Source of the DNA: an uncultured Mesorhizobium sp.
Lineage (GTDB): Bacteria > Pseudomonadota > Alphaproteobacteria > Rhizobiales > Rhizobiaceae
Length of the DNA stretch: 8,363 bases
Direction: 5' to 3'
Assembly: GCA_950071955.1 (NCBI GenBank)
Contig: CATMOC010000141.1
Location: 1-8,363 of the forward strand
Shown: positions 1 through 5,187 of the stretch, one piece after another
How positions within the stretch are numbered: the first letter of the stretch is position 1
Layout of the letters: each line of letters opens with the position of its first letter
Program-made: the position numbers and the translations under genes
Notes under the pieces: generated by a model
The model's input: the letters and a program-made list of their open reading frames with translations, nothing else
Databases searched by the model: none
Told to the model about the DNA's origin: nothing

Positions 1-472
1 GGATCGCGTGGCCGGTCCGGTCAGCGGCGGCACAGGTGCGCTGCACGGGCGGGCCTTCGCCAAATTCGGTCGTGTGGCCGCCGAAGGGACGCTGGTAGAT
101 CTTGCCCTCTTCGGTGCGCGAGAACGGCACGCCGTAGTGCTCCAGTTCGTAGACGGCGGCGGGTGCCTCGCGGGCGAGGTATTCCATCGCGTCCACGTCG
201 CCCAGCCAGTCGGAACCCTTCACCGTGTCGTAGAGGTGCCACTGCCAGTGGTCGGGACCCATATTCTGCAGCGAAGCGGCGATGCCGCCCTGCGCGGCCA
301 CCGTGTGCGAGCGGGTCGGGAAGACCTTGGTGATGCAGGCGGTCTTCAGGCCCTGCTCGGCCATGCCGAGCGTGGCGCGCAGCCCTGCGCCGCCGGCGCC
401 CACCACCACGACGTCGAACTTGTGGTCGACGAAGGTGTAGGCCTTGCCGTTCGCGGATGTTGCCTTTGCCAT
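1..472 (-). CDS. sdhA: Succinate dehydrogenase flavoprotein subunit, N-terminal part (partial)
   Basis: This is the catalytic flavoprotein of respiratory complex II, which oxidises succinate to fumarate in the TCA cycle on the cytoplasmic face of the inner membrane. The first 157 residues are present; the rest lies beyond the left edge. The FAD-binding dinucleotide motif GAGGAG is at residues 25-30. The segment [10 protein letters not shown] (55-64) carries His56, the expected site of covalent FAD attachment, and the [13 protein letters not shown] and [11 protein letters not shown] segments are typical of SdhA. The ATG at 472 follows the sdhD stop by 7 nt, and a GGAGGC Shine-Dalgarno at 488-483 lies inside the end of sdhD, so sdhA is translated as part of the sdhCDA(B) operon. 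Identification is firm; only completeness is unknown. A companion sdhB is expected beyond the window. Confidence 0.97.
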   Translation of the reverse strand, partial: MAKATSANGKAYTFVDHKFDVVVVGAGGAGLRATLGMAEQGLKTACITKVFPTRSHTVAAQGGIAASLQNMGPDHWQWHLYDTVKGSDWLGDVDAMEYLAREAPAAVYELEHYGVPFSRTEEGKIYQRPFGGHTTEFGEGPPVQRTCAAADRTGHAI

Positions 473-479
473 AGGAGCG

Positions 480-863
480 TCAGCCTCCGAATGCGATCTT
501 GAGCAGAGCGAAAAGGCACGCTCCGCCGACGACGAGGACGAAGAAGAGATTGAGCATCAGGAGCACGAGCTTGAGCCCCTCGCCGTGGATGTAGTCGGCG
601 ATGATCTCTTCCATGCCCGACCGCATGTGGTCGAGCGTGATGACGACGAACAGTCCGAGCAGGATCGCCACGACCGGGTGGGCGAGCATCGCCCTGGTCT
701 CGAGATAGCCCGAGCCGAAGGTCGCCAGCACCAGCCAGATGGCGAAGAGGCTGAGCGGAACAAGCGCGACCGACGTGACGCGCACGCGCCAGAAATGCGC
801 CGTTCCGCCCCTTGCCGAACCGAGGCCGCGCACCCTGCGCAGAGGTGTCTGCATGTCGGCCAT
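480..863 (-). CDS. sdhD: Succinate dehydrogenase membrane anchor subunit
   Basis: This 127-residue hydrophobic anchor of complex II helps bind heme b and ubiquinone. The N-terminus has the alphaproteobacterial SdhD pattern, with a polar stretch containing [15 protein letters not shown] (residues 11-25) before the first helix. Three membrane helices lie at about 30-50, 59-81 and 98-123. His79, in LDHMRSGM, is in the position of the SdhD heme-region histidine. Asp90-Tyr91, in ADYIHG, corresponds to the quinone-site Asp-Tyr pair of E. coli SdhD. The ATG at 863 was chosen because the family begins near here and because it lies 2 nt after the sdhC stop codon, a coupling arrangement. A longer in-frame extension upstream exists but would read through sdhC in another frame and is not real. 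Confidence 0.95.
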   Translation of the reverse strand: MADMQTPLRRVRGLGSARGGTAHFWRVRVTSVALVPLSLFAIWLVLATFGSGYLETRAMLAHPVVAILLGLFVVITLDHMRSGMEEIIADYIHGEGLKLVLLMLNLFFVLVVGGACLFALLKIAFGG

Positions 864-865
864 CG

Positions 866-1279
866 TCACGCTCCAACCACGAAGACGGCGATCCAGGTAA
901 GCAGCGTCAGCGCCAGTGAACCGGCGAGCGTCGCCCAGGCGAGCGTCGTGGCGGTGTGCTTGTCCATCGCGTAGCCGGTGTCCCACAGCAGATGGCGCAT
1001 GCCGCCGAGCAGATGATGCCAGAGCGCCCAGGTGAAGCCGATCAGCACGAGGATGCCGATCCAGGAACCCATGACGCCCTGGGCGAGGCCGAAGGCGTCT
1101 TCCGACGTCGATGCGGCGACCAGCCACCACGCCACCAGCAACATGCCGAAATACAGCGCACCGCCTGTAATGCGATGCACGATCGACATCATCATCGTGG
1201 GGATCGGCTTGTAGATCGAAAGATGCGGCGAGAGCGGGCGTGGCTTCATGCCGGGACGGGTGGCTGTCGAGTTGCTCAT
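866..1279 (-). CDS. sdhC: Succinate dehydrogenase cytochrome b556 subunit
   Basis: This 137-residue large membrane anchor of complex II is the first gene of the operon. RPLSPHLSIYKPIPTMMMSIVHRITG (residues 14-39, quoted as family signature) holds Ser32 and Arg36, equivalent to the quinone-site Ser and Arg of E. coli SdhC. His96, in GGMRHLLWDTG, is the expected axial ligand of heme b. Three membrane helices lie at about 36-56, 70-90 and 111-134. The ATG at 1279 follows a GGGGGAG Shine-Dalgarno at 1288-1282, which sits unusually close. A promoter about 70 nt upstream supports operon transcription from here. The stop codon is 2 nt from the sdhD start. Product and start are both well supported. 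Confidence 0.96.
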   Translation of the reverse strand: MSNSTATRPGMKPRPLSPHLSIYKPIPTMMMSIVHRITGGALYFGMLLVAWWLVAASTSEDAFGLAQGVMGSWIGILVLIGFTWALWHHLLGGMRHLLWDTGYAMDKHTATTLAWATLAGSLALTLLTWIAVFVVGA

Positions 1280-1349
1280 GGCTCCCCCAGTTCGGACGGC
1301 GCGGCCGGATGCGCGATCTCGCTCCGTCAGCAGCCTATGGATGGGCGCT

Positions 1350-1378
1350 TTCTAGAGTGCTTTTCGCACCGCGTCAAA
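1350..1378 (-). promoter_or_regulatory. Predicted sigma70-type promoter of the sdh operon
   Basis: On the minus strand, TTTGAC (1378-1373) is separated by 17 nt from CTAGAA (1355-1350). This fits the alphaproteobacterial housekeeping pattern CTTGAC-N17-CTATAT, with a strong -35 and a moderate -10. It predicts transcription starting near 1342 and a leader of roughly 60 nt before sdhC. No competing promoter of similar quality is visible in the 1280-1482 gap. The start site is not proven. Confidence 0.6.
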
Positions 1379-1420
1379 GCCGCAAAAAGCTTGGCCGGCC
1401 TGATATTTACTCCCCGCACG

Positions 1421-1438
1421 GGTTCAATCGTTTGAACC
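1421..1438. repeat. Perfect 7-bp inverted repeat upstream of sdhC (candidate operator)
   Basis: GGTTCAA (1421-1427) and TTGAACC (1432-1438) are perfect complements around a 4-nt spacer. The repeat lies 43 bp upstream of the predicted -35 of sdhC and 45 bp after the stop codon of the lipoprotein gene. There is no T-run on either side, so a terminator is less likely than a binding site for a dimeric regulator. The remainder of the 1280-1482 gap shows only the promoter described separately. Confidence 0.5.
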
Positions 1439-1482
1439 GGACCAGGCCTGCGGCGTCCGTCGGCCCGCCGGGCTGGCGCGCA

Positions 1483-1827
1483 TCAGCGGAGGCAGGTTCC
1501 GGGCTCCTCGCCGGCTTTCATCCACAAGGCTTCGCCGTCCTCGAGAACCAGGGCGTATGCACCGGATCCGTAACGGGCGCGCGAGCCGGCGGGGGAGGCG
1601 GGCAGTTCGACCGGTTCTCCCGACGCATCCGTGACGACGACGGAGGTCCCGCGGTTTTCGATGACCACTTCCGAACCGTTCTCGCAGTGATAGCGGGTCG
1701 GCATCGACGTGAACGCCGCCGGCGACGCGGACATCCCATGGGGACTGCTGCCGACGCAGGCTGACAGGGCGGAAATGAGGGGAAGCGCGAGGAAAAGGCT
1801 CAGGCGCGGTTTCGAATCGATGGCCAT
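1483..1827 (-). CDS. Small lipoprotein, MliC/PliC-like (putative C-type lysozyme inhibitor)
   Basis: This 114-residue protein has a lipoprotein signal: a basic start (Lys6, Arg8), a hydrophobic stretch at 9-22 and the lipobox LSAC, with Cys24 as lipidation site. The mature part resembles the MliC family (membrane-bound inhibitors of C-type lysozyme). It has YHCENG (46-51) at the start of a compact beta domain, a central GSRARYGSGAY segment (81-91) resembling the family's SGARY signature, LWMK with Lys104, and a C-terminal Cys112 able to pair with Cys48. The length fits the family. In that family a conserved Ser and Lys reach the lysozyme active site; here the serine position is shifted or ambiguous. 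The ATG at 1827 is chosen because it places the signal peptide at the N-terminus, although its Shine-Dalgarno is weak. It lies 76 nt after the acetyltransferase gene on the same strand and may share its transcript. Lysozyme inhibition is inferred. Confidence 0.75.
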   Translation of the reverse strand: MAIDSKPRLSLFLALPLISALSACVGSSPHGMSASPAAFTSMPTRYHCENGSEVVIENRGTSVVVTDASGEPVELPASPAGSRARYGSGAYALVLEDGEALWMKAGEEPGTCLR

Positions 1828-1903
1828 CGGGCGCCGACAGTAGTGGCCGTGCGGCTGCGGAATCAACGGGTCCGCCGGCTGACCCTGGGGGAGGGCGGGC
1901 AGC

Positions 1904-2380
1904 CTACTTGCCGTCGAAGCGGATGACGTAGCTCGTCCAGTCCGCCGGCGCGGCGATCTGTTCGTAGAGCTTCCTGCCGTCCTCGGGCTGGCGCGGCGCA
2001 TTCAGGATGAGCTTGGTCCAGCCGCGCTCCTCCGCCTGGTCCGCGAGCACGTCCACCATCGCCTTGGCGATGCCCTTGTTGCGGTGATCGTGGTGGACGT
2101 AGATGTGGTCGCAGGCGCCGCAGCGCATGCCCGACACCGGCTCGGGAAGATCCGTGAAGACCGCGAAGCCGACGAGTTGCCCGTCCATGCGCGCGCCGAG
2201 CACCTCGGCCGTGCGGTCCTGCAGCAGCGATTCCGCATAGTACTGGTCGGGACGGCGCGGCGCGCCGCGCTTCAGCGCCTGTGCGTAGGCCGCCAGCAGC
2301 GGCGCAAAATCAAGGGCATCCTTGAGACGCAGGAGAGCGATCTCGACGGCGGGTTGTGGGGTGGCGGTCTGTTTGATCAT
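1904..2380 (-). CDS. GNAT family N-acetyltransferase
   Basis: This 158-residue single-domain protein of the Gcn5-related acetyltransferase fold transfers an acyl group from acyl-CoA to an unidentified substrate. The strand DHIYV (91-95) leads into motif A, where HRNKGIAKAMVDVL (99-112) contains the R/Q-x-x-G-x-G/A pyrophosphate-binding loop as RNKGIA. A following TKLILNA strand (122-128) and the YEQIA helix region (139-143) match motif B. A CGAC pair (Cys87, Cys90) just before motif A is uncommon and could bind metal or be incidental. The ATG at 2380 is preferred because AAAGGAA lies 6-12 nt upstream; in-frame ATGs at 2407 and 2437 lack a Shine-Dalgarno. The gene is divergent from the secreted-protein gene at 2518, sharing a 137-bp control region. 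The substrate cannot be told from sequence. Confidence 0.85.
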   Translation of the reverse strand: MIKQTATPQPAVEIALLRLKDALDFAPLLAAYAQALKRGAPRRPDQYYAESLLQDRTAEVLGARMDGQLVGFAVFTDLPEPVSGMRCGACDHIYVHHDHRNKGIAKAMVDVLADQAEERGWTKLILNAPRQPEDGRKLYEQIAAPADWTSYVIRFDGK

Positions 2381-2399
2381 CCGGATTCCTTTGGGGATA

Positions 2400-2407
2400 T
2401 TAACCAT
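2400..2407 (+). promoter_or_regulatory. CtrA half-site-like octamer
   Basis: TTAACCAT matches the extended half-site form known for CtrA-bound promoters in Caulobacter. It lies 20 bp upstream of the acetyltransferase start and 49 bp from a full TTAA-N7-TTAA box. In DNA this rich in G and C, TTAA words are scarce. Alone it would be weak evidence; its nearness to the full box raises it. Confidence 0.35.
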
Positions 2408-2410
2408 GTC

Positions 2411-2416
2411 TGTCAA
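2411..2416 (-). promoter_or_regulatory. Possible -35 hexamer for the acetyltransferase gene
   Basis: The minus strand reads TTGACA here, a perfect -35 hexamer, 31 bp before the acetyltransferase ATG. The position 17 nt downstream reads CAAAGG, which is not a convincing -10. The TAATAT at 2402-2397 is only 8 nt away, too close to pair with it. The promoter is therefore incomplete by eye. Confidence 0.25.
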
Positions 2417-2455
2417 TTGCCTGGCGCAGTCCGGCACCTTCCCCGGTGACTTTGG

Positions 2456-2470
2456 TTAAGAAAGCGTTAA
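2456..2470. promoter_or_regulatory. CtrA-type binding site TTAA-N7-TTAA
   Basis: TTAA at 2456-2459 and TTAA at 2467-2470 are separated by exactly 7 nt, the consensus full site of the alphaproteobacterial cell-cycle regulator CtrA. It lies 48 bp upstream of the small secreted protein gene and 76 bp upstream of the divergent acetyltransferase gene. This position could overlap the promoter of the plus-strand gene, where CtrA normally activates from the -35 region. Binding is inferred from the motif alone. Confidence 0.5.
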
Positions 2471-2517
2471 GTTCGGGTCCGAGGAGGCTCGAAGCCTGGA
2501 AGGAAAGGACACGAGCC

Positions 2518-2895
2518 ATGCGCTTGAATTTGAAATCCATCGTCGGTGGACTCTGCGGAGTCGTTCTGGCGGCGACAGCGGGAAGCATCGCGACATCGTC
2601 CGCCGTGCTTGCCGGCGGTCTTCACGATCACGTCTATGCCGACAGTTTCGGCAACCTGATCATCCGCAGCCCGGCGGGGTACAAGCGGATCGTGGTCGGG
2701 CAGGGCCACCTCGCGCAGGAACTGGCGGCCTACACGAGAACCGGCAGCGCCGACGTGGTCTATCTCGACGAGACGGACGACGCATATGGCTACGAGCGGC
2801 CGTGCCGCGCGCCCGGCGTCCTCCTCCACGGGCGCAGCTACATGTACGGGCTGGCCGACAACGTGGTGCCCGTTCTGCGGCATCCCTGCCGGTAG
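2518..2895 (+). CDS. Small secreted protein of unknown function
   Basis: I do not recognise a named family for this 125-residue protein. A Sec signal peptide is clear: basic residues Arg2 and Lys6, a hydrophobic core at about 8-31, and a likely signal peptidase I cut after Ala32 (VLA|GG). The mature protein of about 93 residues is rich in Gly, Tyr and Val/Ile, with a segment GNLIIRSPAGYKRIVVGQGH (45-64) that looks like paired beta strands. Two cysteines, Cys96 and Cys124, could form a disulfide in the periplasm. The ATG at 2518 is preceded by AGGAAAGGA at 2500-2508. Longer in-frame starts would displace the signal peptide. A 5-bp hairpin (2485-2489 with 2493-2497) sits in the leader. A CtrA-type box upstream hints at cell-cycle or envelope-linked expression. 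Confidence 0.75.
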   Translation: MRLNLKSIVGGLCGVVLAATAGSIATSSAVLAGGLHDHVYADSFGNLIIRSPAGYKRIVVGQGHLAQELAAYTRTGSADVVYLDETDDAYGYERPCRAPGVLLHGRSYMYGLADNVVPVLRHPCR

Positions 2896-2956
2896 GACCA
2901 AGCCGCGTCTGGCCCTCTTTTCGACACCTTTCTTGCTCCAATTCCGGCCGGGAAGG

Positions 2957-2971
2957 TTAACGAAGGATGAA
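2957..2971 (+). promoter_or_regulatory. Degenerate CtrA-like site before the membrane-protein gene
   Basis: TTAA at 2957-2960 is followed after 7 nt by TGAA at 2968-2971, matching seven of eight consensus positions of TTAA-N7-TTAA. It lies 17 bp before the start codon at 2989, which is closer than usual for activation. It could be chance or a repressing site. The 2896-2988 gap shows no clear terminator or promoter otherwise. Confidence 0.2.
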
Positions 2972-2988
2972 CCGGAGCCGGAGTGCGC

Positions 2989-4320
2989 ATGAGTGACGCC
3001 GCGACAGCCCGCCGACTGAAGGACCATTCCGCGTCGCTGGAGACGATGACGCGGTTCGTTCTCGCCACGCTCGCGCTGGCGTCCGGCGTCTATACCTATC
3101 TCGGGGTGCGCAGCCTGCTCGACGGAACCGCCGCGATCGTCTTCTTCGCGGCGGTCATCTACTCGGCGGCCGTGTCGGTCGGCATCTACGGCTTCTGGAC
3201 GTATCTCATGCGCTTCCTTCCGGAGATGCGCGACGGCTCTTCGCGTCTGGCGCTCCTCGGCATCATGGCGCTGGGCTCGGCGATGATCATTGCCATGTCG
3301 TCCTGGCTCAACGCTGCGGCGCTGGCGGGTTCGGCCGCCGTCGAGCAGCATCTGGCGGAGACGCTCGAGGACTACACCGCCGACCTCGACCAGGCCAACA
3401 CCAACGCGCTCGGCGCGCTGTCGCTGCTGCCCGACATCCAGCGCGCGGAAGAGCGTTTCGCGCGGCTGGCCGACGACGAGCGCAGTTCGGGAGCGCTGAC
3501 CGGCACCTCGGGCTCGGGCAGCGTCGTCCAGCTCCTCACGCAGATGTCGGCGCAGATGCGCGAACTCGAAGCCAACATTCGGTCCACCCAGGAGGTGGTT
3601 TCCGAACTCTTCCGGGAAGGTCAGGGACGCCTCGCTGCCATGCGCGGGCTCGTCTCCGAATCGGGCGCCATCGCGCCCCGGTCCGACCGGTTCGCGGAAG
3701 AGGCCGTGGCGCTCGCCGGCGTGATCGCCTCCCTCGAACAGACCTCGGTTGCGCCGTCGGTCGCGCGCGCCGCGCAGGACCTGTCCGGAGGTTTCATCGC
3801 TCCCGTGGCCGACGGAAGTACGGCCGACCTCGCCGGCCGCCAGGACCAGGTGATGGCGACGATCCGCGCCTCGGTCGACGCGCAGTCGAAGGCCCTGTCG
3901 GACGCGGCGGCCGAGATCCTCGCCCAGCCCAAGGTGACCGAGCGGCGTTACGTGCCCCTTTCGGCGGCCGAGGCCGTGCTGCGTTACGCCGGCGACTTCA
4001 TTCCGAGCTGGGCCGGCGCCATCTCGATCGATCTCCTGCCCGGCGTGCTCGTCGCCATCATGGGCGTGGTCCAGGGCGCGATCCGGCGTGGCGACGAAAA
4101 TCTCGCCGATGCCGACCGGATCACCGCGGCGGACATGCTGCGCTCGCTGGAACTCCACGATGCGCTCTTGGCGCGCCGCGCCACAGCGGCATCCGTGGAG
4201 GAAGTCGCGGTGGCGCCGAATGACGTCGAACCGGCTGTCGCGTCCGTCCATACCCGCCCGTCCGCCGGCGAAAACGTCACCCCCATTCCCTTTTCCGAAC
4301 GCAAGAGGCAGGACCCGTGA
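2989..4320 (+). CDS. Four-helix membrane protein with large periplasmic domain, function unknown
   Basis: I do not recognise a named family for this 443-residue protein. Predicted helices are at about 22-42, 46-73, 86-108 and 341-364. Positive charges at the N-terminus, in the 74-86 loop and just after helix 4 (RRGDE) place these segments in the cytoplasm. Residues 109-340 are therefore predicted to be periplasmic. That region is rich in Ala, Glu, Gln and Arg with long helical stretches, such as about 181-222, possibly coiled coils. The C-terminal 78 residues are cytoplasmic, beginning charged and ending disordered with Pro and Glu. The ATG at 2989 has GGAG at 2980-2983; a GTG at 2983 is a near-equal alternative. 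The stop overlaps the next gene's start by 4 bp (GTGA), so the two are probably translated together. It may be a partner, scaffold or sensor for the ClpP-like protein; this is inference. Confidence 0.8.
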   Translation: MSDAATARRLKDHSASLETMTRFVLATLALASGVYTYLGVRSLLDGTAAIVFFAAVIYSAAVSVGIYGFWTYLMRFLPEMRDGSSRLALLGIMALGSAMIIAMSSWLNAAALAGSAAVEQHLAETLEDYTADLDQANTNALGALSLLPDIQRAEERFARLADDERSSGALTGTSGSGSVVQLLTQMSAQMRELEANIRSTQEVVSELFREGQGRLAAMRGLVSESGAIAPRSDRFAEEAVALAGVIASLEQTSVAPSVARAAQDLSGGFIAPVADGSTADLAGRQDQVMATIRASVDAQSKALSDAAAEILAQPKVTERRYVPLSAAEAVLRYAGDFIPSWAGAISIDLLPGVLVAIMGVVQGAIRRGDENLADADRITAADMLRSLELHDALLARRATAASVEEVAVAPNDVEPAVASVHTRPSAGENVTPIPFSERKRQDP

Positions 4321-5171
4321 GCGTGAAAGACGCAAACCTTGCCGGCAGCCCGGCGATCTCCGTACAATCCGGGCGTGACAATGCCCTGCTGCGCTATTTC
4401 GGCCGGTTTGACGAAGGCGAGGTGATACGCTGGGCGTTTCGCGGATTGCTCGCCGGAGCCGTCGGCGTGCTGGTCTTCGACTTCCAGGACCTGTGGGGCA
4501 ATCAGCCGCTGTTTTCCAGCGAACCCACCAGTCACCTGGCCGCGCCGGCGGTGCTGCCCCCGGCGGTGACCGTCAGAGGCGGGGACGATGCGTCGGCTAC
4601 GGTCGACCCGCGCGAAAACGTCACCACCGACGAGGCGGCGCTCCGTGCACCCGTCGTCTTCGCGTTGCGGCAAGGCGGCCTGCTCGCTGTCGAAGGCTAC
4701 ATAGACACCGGGTCGAAGGCGCGTTTCGAGGCCGAACTCGCGGCGCGCGGCGAGTACGTCAAGACGGTGTCGCTGAATTCGCCCGGCGGATCGCTTGACG
4801 ACGCCATCGGGATGGCCACGCTGATCCGCGAGCGCGGGCTCGCCACCGAGGTCGAGGATGGGGCGCTGTGCGCCTCCTCCTGCCCGCTGATCCTCGCGGG
4901 CGGAACCAACCGGACGATCAGCGCCAAGGCCGCCGTCGGGGTCCACCAGTTCTATTCCGCCAGCGCCGAACCGTCCGATCCGGCACAGGCGATGGCCGAC
5001 GCCCAGGCGACCACCGCGCGCATCTCGCGCCATCTCGCCGCCATGGGCGTGGACGCGGCGCTCTGGCTGCACGCGCTCGATACGCCGCCGCGCTCGCTCT
5101 ATTATCTGTCGGCCGATCAGATGCGGGATTACGGGCTTGCCACCGGGAACGCGCAGGTCGCGGCGAAGTAG
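4317..5171 (+). CDS. Membrane-anchored ClpP-fold serine protease-like protein (COG3904-like)
   Basis: This 284-residue protein has a short basic N-terminus, one membrane helix at about 39-57, a Pro/Ala-rich linker at 68-110 and a ClpP/crotonase-like domain at about 113-277. The domain shows SLNSPGGSLDDAI (152-164), the oxyanion-loop region, and CASSCPLILAGG (185-196), where Ser187 aligns with the ClpP/SppA nucleophile. VGVHQFY (207-213) follows with His210 as candidate base, then YYLSADQMRDYGLAT (262-276), matching the ClpP end motif. Asp255 could be the third catalytic residue. The arrangement resembles alphaproteobacterial 'predicted periplasmic' ClpP-like proteins; the orientation implies a periplasmic catalytic domain. 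No ATPase partner is seen, unlike ClpP. The GTG start at 4317 overlaps the upstream stop, and AGAGGCAGGA precedes it; a GTG at 4323 is possible. Cys185 and Cys189 flank the nucleophile and could pair. Confidence 0.82.
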   Translation: MSVKDANLAGSPAISVQSGRDNALLRYFGRFDEGEVIRWAFRGLLAGAVGVLVFDFQDLWGNQPLFSSEPTSHLAAPAVLPPAVTVRGGDDASATVDPRENVTTDEAALRAPVVFALRQGGLLAVEGYIDTGSKARFEAELAARGEYVKTVSLNSPGGSLDDAIGMATLIRERGLATEVEDGALCASSCPLILAGGTNRTISAKAAVGVHQFYSASAEPSDPAQAMADAQATTARISRHLAAMGVDAALWLHALDTPPRSLYYLSADQMRDYGLATGNAQVAAK

Positions 5172-5187
5172 GGCGCAGGCAGACCCT

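Noticed and set aside
1421..1438. LexA (SOS) box reading of the GTTC...GAAC palindrome
   Set aside because: The alphaproteobacterial LexA site is a direct repeat GTTC-N7-GTTC. Here the halves are inverted with 8 nt between the tetramers, and the neighbouring operon is not an SOS gene.
1421..1438. Rho-independent terminator for the lipoprotein gene
   Set aside because: The stem has only moderate GC content and is not followed by a T-run on the minus strand.
1869..1884. Near-palindrome GGTC-C-GCCGGC-T-GACC between the lipoprotein and acetyltransferase genes
   Set aside because: It has a mismatched pair and no loop room for a hairpin, and such GC-rich words arise readily by chance in this background.
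2485..2497. Short hairpin AGGCT-CGA-AGCCT in the leader of the secreted-protein gene as a riboswitch or regulatory RNA
   Set aside because: A 5-bp stem with a 3-nt loop is too small to support a regulatory RNA call without conservation evidence.
2983..2988. GTG at 2983 as the start of the membrane-protein gene
   Set aside because: It is possible, with GGAG at 2974-2977, but the ATG two codons later also has GGAG at good spacing and is the stronger initiation codon. The difference is only two residues.
2467..4335. A 622-codon open frame on the minus strand covering the secreted-protein and membrane-protein genes
   Set aside because: Its product is Arg/Gly/His-rich with no domain, which is typical of the complement of a high-GC gene. 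The plus-strand frames have signal peptide, membrane helices, good ribosome sites and a coupled downstream gene.
3984..5072. A 362-codon minus-strand open frame across the protease-like gene
   Set aside because: It has the low-complexity Arg/Gly/Ala composition of an antisense shadow, and the plus strand encodes a recognisable ClpP-like domain in the same place.
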